Positions 43,786-53,746 of a stretch of DNA of 64,000 bases are shown in pieces (the first letter of the stretch is position 1; each line of letters starts with the position of its first letter). Below the pieces are notes generated by a model that saw only the letters and a list, made by a program, of their open reading frames with translations, ran no database searches and had not been told where the DNA came from. The position numbers and the translations under genes were made by a program. Source of the DNA: Pseudomonadota bacterium (lineage in GTDB: Bacteria > Pseudomonadota > Alphaproteobacteria > Rhizobiales > Beijerinckiaceae); assembly GCA_020161575.1 (NCBI GenBank), contig JAIUNR010000005.1, forward strand, positions 237,147 to 301,146, given 5' to 3'.

Positions 43786-44172
43786 TCAGCGCCCGCCCGC
43801 CAAAACGCCGCCGAGCCAGAGCCCGGCGGCGAGCGCACCCAGCGCGCCAGCGACCGAGATCGCGACATAGAGCGCGGCCTGCCCCGTTTCTCCGCGCATC
43901 CAGAGTGTGGCCGCGTCGAGCGAGAAAGCGGAGAAGGTGGTGAAGCCACCGAGAATTCCCGTCATCAGGAAGAAGCGCGCTTCCTGTCCTCCCGAAGGCA
44001 AGGCGACCACAAGACGCGCCAGCAGGCCCATCGCCAGCCCGCCGAGCAGATTCACGGCCAGCGTTCCCCACGGGAAGGCCGGCCCCAGCCAGCGCAAGGC
44101 GCCAAGCCCGACAAGCCAGCGCAGGACCGACCCGATCCCGCCACCGAGAAAAACCAGAAAAGCCGTCTGCAT
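43786..44172 (-). CDS. crcB: Fluoride efflux channel CrcB (Fluc)
   Basis: 128 residues, four membrane helices. Exports fluoride as a dual-topology dimer. Motifs: GGGIGSVLRWLVG in helix 1, PWGTLAVNLLGGLAMGLL in helix 2 and the signature GGFTTFSAFSLDA in helix 3. Its stop codon is immediately next to the convergent ClpP-type gene. I looked in the 243 bases upstream for a fluoride riboswitch and did not see its conserved GGNGAUGG and pseudoknot elements. Confidence 0.95.
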   Translation of the reverse strand: MQTAFLVFLGGGIGSVLRWLVGLGALRWLGPAFPWGTLAVNLLGGLAMGLLARLVVALPSGGQEARFFLMTGILGGFTTFSAFSLDAATLWMRGETGQAALYVAISVAGALGALAAGLWLGGVLAGGR

Positions 44173-44343
44173 TGGTGGGTTGTGCCGCAGGCCACGCTTT
44201 CTGGCAAGCCATCCGGAATCAGCCTGGCCGCGGATATGCGCGCCGGTGCCTAGATCAGGGCGGCCGGGAAGCTCGCCACGGATTCGCTCGCGCTTGTGGT
44301 TTAGCGCAGCATAAACGGCGCCGGGGGCTCCCGGCGCAGCAAT

Positions 44344-44357
44344 GTGCGCCAGCGCAC
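44344..44357. promoter_or_regulatory. Exact copy of the GTGCGCTGGCGCAC palindrome
   Basis: Reads GTGCGCCAGCGCAC here, the reverse complement of the core at 5950-5963. It is 59 bases before the start codon of the secreted-protein gene at 44417. An 8-base hairpin (GCGCCGGG/CCCGGCGC, 44318-44337) lies just upstream of it. Confidence 0.5.
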
Positions 44358-44416
44358 TTTCAAACCTTGCAATGCCTCTCTAAACCCCTGTCATCCGCAT
44401 TTCTCAAGGGGTTGTC

Positions 44417-44992
44417 ATGCCAGTTTCCGTTCTCGATTGCCGCCGCCTCGCCCTTGCGGCGCCGCTTCTGTTTGGGATTGCGACGGCAGCCCAAGCCTAC
44501 AAGCACGAAGATACCGGGCTTGAGGTCAATCTTTCCGGAGATTTCACGGTCACCGAAGGCCCTGCAAAGCCGGGGCAAAGCGTGATCGTGCATGTGAATA
44601 CCAAATCCGGCACGCCGAAAGCGCGCAATGTCGATGGCAATCTATGCGCCATCACCGTTATCGAGGCTGCGGCCAATAACGGGCTCGAACAGGACACCAT
44701 CAACAAGGCCATCGTCTCCGAGGCCTTTCAGGGGCCACTGAAAGCCAGCATAGGCCGCGTCTTCACGCTTTCCGAGCTGCGCTCCTTCAACCTGAAGGAC
44801 GTGATGGGGCTCGAATTCGAAGGCGATCCGAAACTTGGGCCGGATGCGGAGAATATCCGCGCCTTCTTCTCGCTGATGGAAACCTCTGCCGGGCGCACCA
44901 CGCTGATCTGCGTGACGGATAAAGCTGGGTATGCGGCCGCACTGCCCGTCTTCCGTACCATCCGCACCGGCGTCACCCCACCGACGGAGTAA
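44417..44992 (+). CDS. Hypothetical exported protein
   Basis: 191 residues from ATG 44417 (AAGGGG upstream). A signal peptide (LALAAPLLFGIATAAQA) precedes a beta-rich mature part with two Cys (GNLCAITVIE and TTLICVTDK), likely to pair. No named domain recognised; the shape, with a 'TGLEVNLSGDFTV' opening, suggests a small periplasmic folded protein. The next gene begins 3 bases after its stop codon, so they form an operon. Confidence 0.65.
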   Translation: MPVSVLDCRRLALAAPLLFGIATAAQAYKHEDTGLEVNLSGDFTVTEGPAKPGQSVIVHVNTKSGTPKARNVDGNLCAITVIEAAANNGLEQDTINKAIVSEAFQGPLKASIGRVFTLSELRSFNLKDVMGLEFEGDPKLGPDAENIRAFFSLMETSAGRTTLICVTDKAGYAAALPVFRTIRTGVTPPTE

Positions 44993-44995
44993 AAA

Positions 44996-45334
44996 ATGTT
45001 CCGCAATATCCTTCGCATCCCGATGCTCGCCGCCGCGCTTTTCCCCGGCTTCGCGGTGGCCGAGAATCTCGATGCCATCCGCGCGCAAACCGCCAGCGCG
45101 CTCGCTTCGGCGGATTACGTGCGCAAGCATTGCCCGAACCGGAAGATCGACGACGGCAAGCTCACTTCGCTGGTGAAACGCTCGAAATGGAGCCTCGACC
45201 AGCTACGGGCGGATGAATCCTACGAAGAACAAGACCTGGTGCTGAAGACCATGCACAAGGATAAAGGCCCGGCGATCATCTGCCTGGTCATCAGCAAAGC
45301 CCATGGCGGCTATGCGCGGGGCGTCATTCAGTAA
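44996..45334 (+). CDS. Small hypothetical exported protein
   Basis: 112 residues. Signal peptide (IPMLAAALFPGFAVAE), then a helical mature part with two Cys (VRKHCPNRKID and AIICLVISK). It starts 3 bases after the preceding exported-protein gene and so shares its message. It converges on another small exported protein whose end is 4 bases away. Not recognised as any known family. Confidence 0.6.
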   Translation: MFRNILRIPMLAAALFPGFAVAENLDAIRAQTASALASADYVRKHCPNRKIDDGKLTSLVKRSKWSLDQLRADESYEEQDLVLKTMHKDKGPAIICLVISKAHGGYARGVIQ

Positions 45335-45338
45335 CGGA

Positions 45339-45848
45339 TCAGTTCCGGTTTTCTAGTCCGTTCTCCTGCCGCTGCTGGCGGATCATATCCCGATTGGCGC
45401 GGATATGATCCGCCAGCTCGCGCAGCCCCTTGCGCGCAGCCTCCTGCGCGCGTCGGCCCTGCGGGCTCGCGAGGTCCGGTGCTGGCAATGAGCGATCCGC
45501 CGCAAGCACACGCTCGATGATCTTGAGCAGCGCGGGAACATCGCCATAAGCATGGCCGTTGACGGGCCGGCCGATGGTTTCCATCAGCGAAGCGAAAAGC
45601 GCGCCATCTCCATCGCCGCGCGTATCGGGCGCGAGGATGAGCCGCGCGCGATAGCGCAATTGCCCGAAATAGAACAGGAAGGTGGCTTCATCCCTGCGCC
45701 CGGCCTGAAAGGCCGCGCTGGCCTGTTTCATGATCAGAGCGGGATGCCCGGCCGCCGCTTCGGCGGAAACCGGCGCCGGCTGCGCCACCACGCGCGCAGG
45801 AAGCGCAGCGATGAGCAGAATCGTGAGGGTCTTGAGAAGGCGGATCAT
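45339..45848 (-). CDS. Hypothetical exported protein
   Basis: 169 residues. Signal peptide (LLIAALPARVVAQP), then a helical mature part of TPR/SEL1-like character (ALIMKQASAAFQAGRRDEATFLFYFGQLR), ending in a charged QRQENGLENRN tail. No Cys in the mature part. The ATG overlaps the rarA stop codon by 4 bases, so it is co-translated with rarA on the minus strand. Confidence 0.6.
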   Translation of the reverse strand: MIRLLKTLTILLIAALPARVVAQPAPVSAEAAAGHPALIMKQASAAFQAGRRDEATFLFYFGQLRYRARLILAPDTRGDGDGALFASLMETIGRPVNGHAYGDVPALLKIIERVLAADRSLPAPDLASPQGRRAQEAARKGLRELADHIRANRDMIRQQRQENGLENRN

Positions 45849-47134
45849 CCGCGATTCCTCTCCTTGCGCAGCTTTTCCCAGAATTCGAGCCTTTTACGGA
45901 TCTCGCGCTCGAAGCCGCGCTCGGGCGGGTCATAGAAATGGTGCCGCCCCAGGGCCTCGGGCCAGTAATCCTGCCCGGAGAAGGCGTGCGGCGCATCGTG
46001 ATCGTAATCGTAGCCGGCGCCGTACCCTTCCGATTTCATGAATTTCGTCGGCGCGTTGAGAATGGTCTTTGGCGGGGTAAGCGAACCCGCTTCCTTCGCA
46101 AGCCGCATCGCGCTCTTGTAGGCGAGATAGGCCGCGTTCGATTTCGGCGCGGTCGCGAGATAGATCACGGCATTGGCGAGCGCCAGCTCCCCTTCGGGCG
46201 AACCGAGCTGCTCGTAGGTCTCCGCCGCCGCGCGGGCATGGACCAGCGCCTGCGGATCGGCAAGGCCGATATCCTCGACCGCCATGCGCACGAGCCTGCG
46301 GGCGAGAAAACGCGGATCCTCGCCAGCATCGCACATCCGGCAGAAATAATAGAGCGCGGCATCAGGGTCCGAACCGCGGATCGTCTTGTGGAGCGCGGAA
46401 ATCAGGTTGTAATGCCCATCCTCGCTCTTGTCGTAGATCGGCGCGCGACGCTGGATAACATCGGCAAGCCCCGCTTCGTCGAAAATCTCGCCCGGCGCGG
46501 CAGCGCGCCAGATCTCCTCCGCCAGGGTGAGCACGGCGCGACCATCGCCATCCGCCATACGCGCAAGGGCGATGCGCGCCGCCGGCATCAGGGGAAGCGG
46601 TTCCCCTGTCAGCGCTTCCGCGCGATCGAGCAGGCGCAGGATCGCCGCCTCATCGAGCGAGCGAAAGGTGAGCACCCGTGCGCGGGAGAGCAGCGCGGCA
46701 TTGAGCGCGAAGGAAGGATTCTCCGTCGTCGCGCCGATCAACGTGATCGTGCCGTCTTCCATCACCGGCAGAAAACTGTCCTGCTGCGCACGGTTGAAGC
46801 GGTGGATCTCGTCCACGAAGAGCAAGGTTCCCTGCCCCATCTTGCGCCGGGTTCGGGCCGTCTCGAACACCTTCTTGAGATCCGCGACGCCGGAGAAGAT
46901 GGCGGAAACCTGCTCGAAAGCGAGGTCGGTCTCATGCGCAAGAAGGCGCGCAACGGTGGTCTTGCCCGTACCGGGCGGTCCCCAGAGAATGAGCGACCCC
47001 AGAGAGCCGGAATTCACCAGCCGGCGCAGGGCTCCGCCCTCGCCTGTCAGTTGCTCCTGACCGACGAGATCGGCCAGGACCTCGGGTCTCAAACGGTCGG
47101 CTAAGGGTCGACCGGGCTCGCCCTCCAGCGCCAC
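45845..47134 (-). CDS. rarA: Replication-associated recombination protein A
   Basis: 429 residues. AAA+ clamp-loader relative (MgsA/WRNIP1 family) that acts at stalled replication forks. Motifs: PLADRLRPEVLADLVGQEQL, Walker A GPPGTGKTT, Walker B LLFVDEIHRFN, sensor 1 LIGATTENPSF with the typical Asn, and the Arg finger region LLSRARVLTF. The C-terminal part has the family tetramerisation block (DAALYYFCRMCDAGEDPRFLARRL). It follows degQ at two bases and precedes the small exported-protein gene. Confidence 0.95.
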   Translation of the reverse strand: MALEGEPGRPLADRLRPEVLADLVGQEQLTGEGGALRRLVNSGSLGSLILWGPPGTGKTTVARLLAHETDLAFEQVSAIFSGVADLKKVFETARTRRKMGQGTLLFVDEIHRFNRAQQDSFLPVMEDGTITLIGATTENPSFALNAALLSRARVLTFRSLDEAAILRLLDRAEALTGEPLPLMPAARIALARMADGDGRAVLTLAEEIWRAAAPGEIFDEAGLADVIQRRAPIYDKSEDGHYNLISALHKTIRGSDPDAALYYFCRMCDAGEDPRFLARRLVRMAVEDIGLADPQALVHARAAAETYEQLGSPEGELALANAVIYLATAPKSNAAYLAYKSAMRLAKEAGSLTPPKTILNAPTKFMKSEGYGAGYDYDHDAPHAFSGQDYWPEALGRHHFYDPPERGFEREIRKRLEFWEKLRKERNRG

Positions 47135-47136
47135 GC

Positions 47137-48576
47137 TTACCCCCCGAAAGCGGTGTTGAAGGTCTGTCCGCCGCGATTGAAGGTCACGCGCCAGAGGAAG
47201 GTGCGACCCTTCGTTGCTTTTTCGATCGCGGACGTGTCCTCGATACGCTGGCCATTGATGGCGATGATCACGTCCCCCTTCTGGAAGCCGACCTGCTCAG
47301 CCGTCGAGCCCGGCGCGACATCGCCGATCACCACGCCCGAATCGATCCCGGACACGGAAAGCTCCTCCTTCACCGCCGGCGAGAGGTTGAGCGCCGTCGC
47401 CCCCTGGAAGGGGGAATTCGCCTTGATCGTCACAGGGTTGCGCGCGGGAATTTCAGGCGCGGGAACAAGCTTGACACTCAGCTCCTGCTTTTTGCCATTG
47501 CGCAGTACGACAAGCCTCGCCACCCCGTCGATCGGTCGCGTGGCAAAGCGGAAGCCGAAAGCATCGGGATCGTCGATATCATGGGTATCGACGCCTACAA
47601 TGACATCGAGTTTCTTCAGCCCGGCCTGATCCGCCGGGCCGCCGGGGACAACCCCGGCCACCAGCGCGCCGACAGGACGCGGCAGGGAAAGCGTTTCCGC
47701 CAACTCGCTCGTGACCGGCTGGAGCGAGGCGCCAAACCACGGCCGTTTTACCACACCGCCGCCCGTACGCGCGCTTTCGAGCACGGCGCGCACCATATTG
47801 GCGGGAATTGCGAAACCGATGCCGTGGCTGCCGCCGGAGCGCGAGAAGATTGCGGTATTGATGCCGATCACGCGCCCGGCCATATCAACCAGTGCGCCGC
47901 CGGAATTGCCGGGATTGATGGCCGCATCGGTCTGGATGAAGAACTGGTAGTCCGAAACGCCGACCTGCGTGCGCGCGAGCGCCGAGACGATGCCCTGCGT
48001 CACCGTCTGCCCGACGCCGAAGGGGTTGCCGATGGCGAGAACGAAATCGCCGACTTCGAGCTTGTCCGAATCACCCAGCTCCAGCGCGGGAAAGGCTTCC
48101 GCGGATTTAATCTTGAGGACCGCCAGATCGGTCTTGGGATCGCGCAGCTTGATCTCGGCTTCGAATTCACGGCGATCCGCGAGCGCGACCCGGATCTCGG
48201 TCATGCCCTCGATGACGTGGTGATTCGTCACGACGACGCCGTCCTTCGCGATTATCACCCCCGAACCGACCGATTGACGCGCACGTTCCGGTTGCGATCC
48301 CCCGCCAAAAAACCGCTCGAAAAACGGGTCACCCTCGAAGGGATTGCGCGCACGGGTCTGCTTCTGCGAGGCGTAGATGTTAACGACCGCCGGCGCCACG
48401 TTCTTGACGATCGGCGAGAAACTCAAGCCGATTTCCGCGCGCGAGGCGGGAATGCGCGGGGTTGTCGCACCCTGCGCCATGGCGTGGGAATAGCTGACAA
48501 GGAAGGTTAATGCCGTGAGAAACCCGGCCATAAACCAGCCATAAACCGTTCCGTGACGCTGCATCCTGCGGTTCAT
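47137..48576 (-). CDS. degQ: Do-family serine endopeptidase (DegP/DegQ)
   Basis: 479 residues. Periplasmic quality-control protease. A signal segment (MAGFLTALTFLVSYSHAMAQ) is followed by the protease domain with His in VVTNHHVIEG, Asp in KTDLAVLK and Ser in NPGNSGGALVD, then two PDZ domains (GASLQPVTSELAETLSLPRP and LSPAVKEELSVSGIDSG..). The long Q-linker and two PDZ domains suit DegP/DegQ rather than DegS. The start codon ATG 48576 lies 56 bases from the divergent BLUF-like gene. rarA follows at two bases. Confidence 0.93.
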   Translation of the reverse strand: MNRRMQRHGTVYGWFMAGFLTALTFLVSYSHAMAQGATTPRIPASRAEIGLSFSPIVKNVAPAVVNIYASQKQTRARNPFEGDPFFERFFGGGSQPERARQSVGSGVIIAKDGVVVTNHHVIEGMTEIRVALADRREFEAEIKLRDPKTDLAVLKIKSAEAFPALELGDSDKLEVGDFVLAIGNPFGVGQTVTQGIVSALARTQVGVSDYQFFIQTDAAINPGNSGGALVDMAGRVIGINTAIFSRSGGSHGIGFAIPANMVRAVLESARTGGGVVKRPWFGASLQPVTSELAETLSLPRPVGALVAGVVPGGPADQAGLKKLDVIVGVDTHDIDDPDAFGFRFATRPIDGVARLVVLRNGKKQELSVKLVPAPEIPARNPVTIKANSPFQGATALNLSPAVKEELSVSGIDSGVVIGDVAPGSTAEQVGFQKGDVIIAINGQRIEDTSAIEKATKGRTFLWRVTFNRGGQTFNTAFGG

Positions 48577-48632
48577 TGTTCAGAGTTTCCTTATATGTCA
48601 GCCTTTTACCCGAACAAGCCGGGAGAGAGAGC

Positions 48633-49040
48633 TTGCTAACACAACTGGTCTACACTTGTCGCCCGAGGTTCGATGCAAGAGGCGAGGATGGAAATCGCAT
48701 CTTGCGCGAGATTGCGGAAAATGCGCGGCAACATGCCGGCAGCGGTGAAATTTCCGGCGTTACCCTCGTTGGAGGCGATTGGTTCGCACAGATTCTCGAG
48801 GGCGAGGCCAGTCAACTGCGCCCGGTGTTCAACCGAATCCTCAGCGATGAACGCCAGGAATCACTCCGTCTCGTCGATATGCGCCTGACGCAGCAACGCC
48901 AATTCGATTCGAGCGGGGCGATCCTCCACCCCGACGAGGCCAGCACGCTGGCGCATAACCAGCTCGCACAGCTCGGCGCCGACGACTTCCTGAAAATCGC
49001 GGCCGCCAGCCTCCCCTCCTCTGAAAAGAGCGGGCAATAA
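48633..49040 (+). CDS. Degenerate BLUF-domain protein
   Basis: 135 residues from TTG 48633, chosen because GGGAGAGAG lies upstream and because the protein then aligns without gaps to the canonical BLUF protein at 19825-20346. The Tyr7 (LVYTC) and Gln53 (WFAQILEG) positions are kept, but the flavin-binding Asn35 is Ala, Trp94 is Ser and Met96 is Ala. It may therefore fold like BLUF without light sensing. The divergent degQ gene is 56 bases away. The C-terminal 35 residues are short and charged. Confidence 0.75.
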   Translation: MLTQLVYTCRPRFDARGEDGNRILREIAENARQHAGSGEISGVTLVGGDWFAQILEGEASQLRPVFNRILSDERQESLRLVDMRLTQQRQFDSSGAILHPDEASTLAHNQLAQLGADDFLKIAAASLPSSEKSGQ

Positions 49041-49063
49041 AAAAGGCGGCCGAAGCCGCCTTT
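49039..49063 (-). terminator. Terminator at the end of the ribosomal cluster
   Basis: Minus-strand stem GGCGGC/GCCGCC closed by a TTCG tetraloop and followed by TTTTTTATTG, 21 bases after the rplQ stop codon. The plus strand has GCCGCC TTT after the same stem, so it may also stop the BLUF-like transcript. Confidence 0.9.
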
Positions 49064-49084
49064 GATCCAGAGAGGCAAAGCCGC

Positions 49085-49510
49085 TTACGCGGCTTCTTCC
49101 GTCTTCGGCTCCGCAGCGACGCGGGCCTTGTCTGCCGCGCCCTTGGCGTCAACGTCGCGATCGACGAACTCGATCACCGCCATCGGAGCCGCGTCGCCGT
49201 AGCGGAAACCCGCCTTCATGATGCGCAGATAGCCGCCATTGCGCGATGCGTAGCGCTTGGCGATGACATCGAACAGCTTCTTAACGACGCTCTCGTCCTT
49301 GATCTGCGCGATCGCCTGGCGGCGCGCATGCAGATCGCCGCGCTTACCGAGGGTCACGAGCTTCTCGACGATGGGGCGCAGGTCCTTGGCCTTCGGCAGC
49401 GTCGTCATGACCTGCTCATGCGTGATGAGCGACTGCGCGAGGTTGGCCAGCATGGCCTGACGATGGCTGGAGGTGCGCCCGAAGCGGCGACCGCGAAAAC
49501 CGTGATGCAT
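49085..49510 (-). CDS. rplQ: 50S ribosomal protein L17
   Basis: 141 residues. Binds 23S rRNA near the tunnel exit. Blocks: [29 protein letters not shown] at the start, [31 protein letters not shown], and [28 protein letters not shown]. An Ala/Lys/Glu tail beyond residue 120 is usual in alphaproteobacteria. Last gene of the cluster, directly before a strong terminator. Confidence 0.98.
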   Translation of the reverse strand: MHHGFRGRRFGRTSSHRQAMLANLAQSLITHEQVMTTLPKAKDLRPIVEKLVTLGKRGDLHARRQAIAQIKDESVVKKLFDVIAKRYASRNGGYLRIMKAGFRYGDAAPMAVIEFVDRDVDAKGAADKARVAAEPKTEEAA

Positions 49511-49629
49511 TTTGGCTCTCCTTCATTATGACGCCCGCCGTGCCACGGTACGGGCGACCTTGTTCTGGCGAATGATGAGTAGCGAATGGATCTCTTGTCT
49601 CTATTCGCCGTTCACCACTCCCTATGCGC

Positions 49630-50646
49630 TCAATAATGTTCCTCGAAGCGCTTGGCGAGGTCTTCGATATTCTCCGGCGGCCAGCCCTGCACATCCATGC
49701 CGAGATGCAGCCCCATCTGCGCGAGCACTTCCTTGATCTCGTTGAGCGACTTGCGGCCGAAATTCGGCGTGCGCAGCATTTCGCTTTCGGTCTTCTGGAT
49801 GAGGTCGCCGATATAGACGATGTTGTCGTTCTTCAGGCAGTTGGCCGAGCGAACAGAAAGTTCGAGTTCGTCGACCTTCTTGAGGAGCGCGGGGTTGAAG
49901 GCGAGATCGGGGATTGCGGCCTGCGCTTCCGGCTTCTTGGGCTCCTCGAAATTGAGGAAGATCTCAAGCTGATCCTGAAGAATGCGCGCGGAATAGGCGA
50001 GCGCGTCTTCCGGCGTCACCGAACCGTCGGTCTCGATGGTCATGGTGAGCTTGTCGTAATCGAGGATCTGGCCCGAACGGGTATTCTCGACGCGATACGA
50101 AACCTTCTTCACCGGGGAGAAGAGGCTGTCGACCGGGATGAGGCCGATCACCGCATCCTCGGCGCGGTTGCGATCCGCAGGGACGTAGCCCTTGCCGGTG
50201 GAGACATGCAGCTCCATGCGCAGCTCCGCGCCGTCATCGAGCGTGCAGAGTTCGAGTTCCGGGTTGAGAACCTGGATATCGCCGGTCACCTGGATGTCGC
50301 CAGCCGTGACCACGCCCGGACCGGATTTGCGGACCAGAAGGCGCTTCACGCCCTCGCCCTGCATCTTCAGGGAAATGTCCTTCACGTTGAGGACGATATC
50401 GGTCACATCCTCGCGCACGCCGGCGATCGAGGAGAACTCGTGCAGAACGCCGTCGATATGGATCGCGGTGACAGCCGCGCCCTGGAGCGACGAGAGAAGG
50501 ATACGGCGCAGGGCATTGCCCAAAGTCATGCCGAAGCCACGCTCAAGCGGCTCGGCCACAACGGTCGCGATGCGGGTCGCATCATCGCCGGCTGCAATCT
50601 CGAGCTTCGACGGCTTGATCAGGTCCTGCCAATTCTTCTGGATCAC
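49630..50646 (-). CDS. rpoA: RNA polymerase subunit alpha
   Basis: 338 residues. Assembly platform for beta and beta' and contact for promoter UP elements and activators. N-domain with [31 protein letters not shown] (two blocks), and a C-terminal domain with [43 protein letters not shown] (typical helix-hairpin-helix-like alpha-CTD). Length fits the family. It sits between rpsK and rplQ as in all alphaproteobacteria. Confidence 0.98.
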   Translation of the reverse strand: MIQKNWQDLIKPSKLEIAAGDDATRIATVVAEPLERGFGMTLGNALRRILLSSLQGAAVTAIHIDGVLHEFSSIAGVREDVTDIVLNVKDISLKMQGEGVKRLLVRKSGPGVVTAGDIQVTGDIQVLNPELELCTLDDGAELRMELHVSTGKGYVPADRNRAEDAVIGLIPVDSLFSPVKKVSYRVENTRSGQILDYDKLTMTIETDGSVTPEDALAYSARILQDQLEIFLNFEEPKKPEAQAAIPDLAFNPALLKKVDELELSVRSANCLKNDNIVYIGDLIQKTESEMLRTPNFGRKSLNEIKEVLAQMGLHLGMDVQGWPPENIEDLAKRFEEHY

Positions 50647-50728
50647 GATGATTTATCCCTGGCTCTACCTTGAAACAGCAATCGGGCCCCGCGACCATCG
50701 CAGAGCCCGTAACGCAGTGTAACGCGTA

Positions 50729-51118
50729 TCAGACGCGGCGGCGCTTGCGCGGGCGGCAGCCGTTATGCGGGATCGGCGTCACGTCGCGGATCGAGGTCAC
50801 CTGGAAGCCGGCGGCCTGAAGCGCGCGCAGGGCCGATTCACGCCCCGAACCGGGACCCGAAACCTCGACCTCGAGGGTGCGCATGCCATGCTCCGAAGCC
50901 TTGCGGGCTGCATCCTCGGCCGCGACCTGCGCCGCATACGGGGTCGACTTCTTGGAACCCTTGAAGCCCATCGTACCGGCGGAGGACCAGGAGATCGCGT
51001 TGCCCTGAGCATCGGTGATCGTGATCATCGTGTTGTTGAACGAGGCATTCACATGCGCGACGCCAGAAACGATGTTCTTGCGCTCGCGACGGCGAATACG
51101 TTGAGCTTCCTTGGCCAT
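50729..51118 (-). CDS. rpsK: 30S ribosomal protein S11
   Basis: 129 residues. Part of the 30S platform near the mRNA exit. Blocks: [47 protein letters not shown] and [20 protein letters not shown], with the conserved CRPRKRRRV ending preceded by HNG. Spacing to rpsM is 69 bases. Confidence 0.98.
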   Translation of the reverse strand: MAKEAQRIRRRERKNIVSGVAHVNASFNNTMITITDAQGNAISWSSAGTMGFKGSKKSTPYAAQVAAEDAARKASEHGMRTLEVEVSGPGSGRESALRALQAAGFQVTSIRDVTPIPHNGCRPRKRRRV

Positions 51119-51187
51119 AATGTCTTGAGCCTTCGTGTCTTAAGGAACAGAGCGGCGCCGGAGCGCCGGAACGACCGAAGTCGCGGA

Positions 51188-51556
<369 letters not shown>

Positions 51557-51691
51557 GTCGTCTCTCCTTCATCCGGCCGGAAACTGCTGAGTTCCGCCGC
51601 AATGACCGGCTTCACCCGGTCCATCGTCAAAAAATCCGTCCGCAGACGGGGCCCTTCTTTGCTCTTTCGCCCGCCAGAAGGCGACCGGAAG

Positions 51692-51727
51692 AGAAAAATA
51701 TAAAAACGCGCGAGTTTCCCCGCGCGA
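51692..51727 (-). terminator. Terminator or attenuator ahead of rpsM
   Basis: CGCGCG (51721-51726) and CGCGCG (51707-51712) pair on the minus strand across a GA-rich loop and are followed by TTTTTATATTTTT. It is the stronger of two hairpins in the adk-rpsM gap. Confidence 0.75.
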
Positions 51728-51794
51728 ACGGCCTCGTCGGTAAGGGCTTGCGGATAAACGAGTTAAGCACTCGCCGTCAAGCCCAAATCGACAC

Positions 51795-51815
51795 AAAAGC
51801 ACGCAGTTTGCGTGC
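51795..51815 (-). terminator. Terminator after adk
   Basis: GCACGCA-AAC-TGCGTGC on the minus strand, 7-base perfect stem, followed by TTTTG, 19 bases after the adk stop codon. Confidence 0.85.
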
Positions 51816-51833
51816 CTTCTGGCCTTACGATCC

Positions 51834-52415
51834 TTATCGCGCGAGAATCGCGTCGATCCCCGCCGCAACCTCGGCAATCGGCTGCATGCCGTCAACTGCG
51901 CTCAGCTGACCCCGCGCCGCATAGAACGGCGTTACCGCCGCGGTATCACGATTGTAGGCTTCAAGGCGGGTCTTGAAGATTTCCGGGTCATCATCCTTGC
52001 GCACCGGCTGTCCGGCGGCCTTCGCCTCCTGCGCGCGCTTGACGATACGCTGGACCAGCGCCGATTGATCGACCTTAAGCTCGATCACGGCGTTGAGCTT
52101 GAGATTCTCGCCGTCGAGCAGCGATTCGAGTGCCTCCGCCTGCGCGACCGTGCGCGGGAAGCCATCGAGAATGAAGCCCTTCGCGGCATCGGCCTGGGCG
52201 ATCCGGTCCCGGATGATGCCGATGACGATCTCGTCGGAGACAAGCCCGCCCGCATCCATCACCGCCTTGGCCTTCAGGCCGACCGGCGTGCCGGCGGCGA
52301 CAGCCGCGCGCAACATGTCGCCGGTCGAAAGCTGCACGATCGCGTGCTTCTCGACCAGACGCGCAGCCTGCGTCCCCTTGCCCGCGCCGGGCGGTCCGAG
52401 CAAAATCAGTCTCAT
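51834..52415 (-). CDS. adk: Adenylate kinase
   Basis: 193 residues. Interconverts ATP + AMP and 2 ADP. P-loop [27 protein letters not shown] and [21 protein letters not shown]; the lid is the short alphaproteobacterial form without a Zn-binding Cys set. Its stop codon is followed by a terminator. It overlaps the secY stop codon by one base, TGATG, so the pair is translationally coupled. Confidence 0.97.
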   Translation of the reverse strand: MRLILLGPPGAGKGTQAARLVEKHAIVQLSTGDMLRAAVAAGTPVGLKAKAVMDAGGLVSDEIVIGIIRDRIAQADAAKGFILDGFPRTVAQAEALESLLDGENLKLNAVIELKVDQSALVQRIVKRAQEAKAAGQPVRKDDDPEIFKTRLEAYNRDTAAVTPFYAARGQLSAVDGMQPIAEVAAGIDAILAR

Positions 52416-53746
52416 CAGCGCCTGCTCCCCCTGAGCTTGGCCTTCTTCACCAGGCCCTCGTATTGGTGTGCGAGCAGATAGCCATGCACCTGCGCCACGG
52501 TGTCCATTGTCACCGAAACGACAATCAAAAGGGAAGTACCGCCAAAGTAGTAGGGCAGAGCCGCGGCGGACATCAGCACCTCCGGCAGCAGGCAGATAAT
52601 CGTCAGATAAGCCGCGCCGATGACCGTGATTCGGGAAAGAACATGGTCGATGTAGGATGCGGTCCGTTCGCCCGGCCGGATACCGGGGATGAAGCCGCCC
52701 TGCTTCTTGAGATTATCGGCCGTCTCCGTGGGGTTGAAGACGATCGCGGTGTAGAAGAAGGCGAAGAAGATGATCAGCGCCGCGTAGAGCACCATATAGA
52801 GCGGCCGACCATGGCCGATATAGGTGTTCATCGTCTGGAGCCATTGCGGCCCGCCCGCCTGCGCAAACCCTGCGATCGTGGCAGGCATCAGCAGCAGCGA
52901 GGAGGCGAAGATCGGCGGAATGACGCCGGCCGTGTTCAGCTTCAGCGGCAGGAACGAGGTCTGCCCTTCATACACGCGGTTGCCCATCTGGCGCTTGGGA
53001 TAATTGATCAGGAGCCGGCGCTGCGCCCGCTCCATGAACACGATGAAGGCGACGACCACGACAGCCATCACCATCACGCCGAGAATCACGCCGGTGGACA
53101 ATGCGCCTTCACGTCCGAGCTGGAACATACCCACCAGCGCGCCCGGCAATTCCGCGACGATACCGGCGAAGATGATCAACGACGTACCGTTGCCGATACC
53201 GCGGCTGGTGATCTGCTCGCCGAGCCACATCAGGAAAAGGGTGCCGCCGGTCAGCGTCACCACGGTCGTGAAGACGAAGAACATCCCCGGATTCTGGACA
53301 ATCGTGCCCGAGCCCTGCAAGCCCACCGCGATGCCCCAGGCCTGGAACAGCGCGAGAATCAGCGTGAGATAGCGCGTATACTGATTGATCTGGCGACGCC
53401 CGGCCTCGCCTTCCTTCTTCAGCGCCTCAAGCGAGGGCGAGACGGTGGTCATCAGCTGGATGATGATCGAGGCCGAGATATAGGGCATGATGTTGAGCGC
53501 GAAAATCGCAAGACGCCCGACAGCACCACCCGAGAACATGTTGAAAAGACCAAGCCAGCCGGCCTGCTGCTGCTTGAAGGCATCCGCGAGCGCTTCGGGA
53601 TTGATGCCGGGCAACGGAATATAGGTGCCGAGGCGATAGACGATCAACGCGCCGAGCGTGAACCAGATACGCTTCTTGAGCTCTTCCGCCTTCGCGAGAG
53701 CGCCAAAATTCAGGTTCGCTGCAAGCTGTTCTGCTGCCGATGCCAT
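52415..53746 (-). CDS. secY: Preprotein translocase subunit SecY
   Basis: 443 residues, ten membrane helices. Forms the protein-conducting channel with SecE and SecG. Blocks: [61 protein letters not shown]-like loop ([20 protein letters not shown]), and [21 protein letters not shown]. Coupled to adk at its end; a hairpin lies in the 239-base gap between rplO and secY. Confidence 0.97.
   Translation of the reverse strand: MASAAEQLAANLNFGALAKAEELKKRIWFTLGALIVYRLGTYIPLPGINPEALADAFKQQQAGWLGLFNMFSGGAVGRLAIFALNIMPYISASIIIQLMTTVSPSLEALKKEGEAGRRQINQYTRYLTLILALFQAWGIAVGLQGSGTIVQNPGMFFVFTTVVTLTGGTLFLMWLGEQITSRGIGNGTSLIIFAGIVAELPGALVGMFQLGREGALSTGVILGVMVMAVVVVAFIVFMERAQRRLLINYPKRQMGNRVYEGQTSFLPLKLNTAGVIPPIFASSLLLMPATIAGFAQAGGPQWLQTMNTYIGHGRPLYMVLYAALIIFFAFFYTAIVFNPTETADNLKKQGGFIPGIRPGERTASYIDHVLSRITVIGAAYLTIICLLPEVLMSAAALPYYFGGTSLLIVVSVTMDTVAQVHGYLLAHQYEGLVKKAKLRGSRR

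Noticed and set aside
44173-44416. Possible fluoride riboswitch before crcB
   Set aside because: The conserved elements of the crcB motif were not found on the minus strand upstream of the start codon.
51557-51833. Possible rpmJ gene after adk
   Set aside because: No L36-like Cys/Lys/Arg-rich frame is present on the minus strand; the gap holds two terminators instead.
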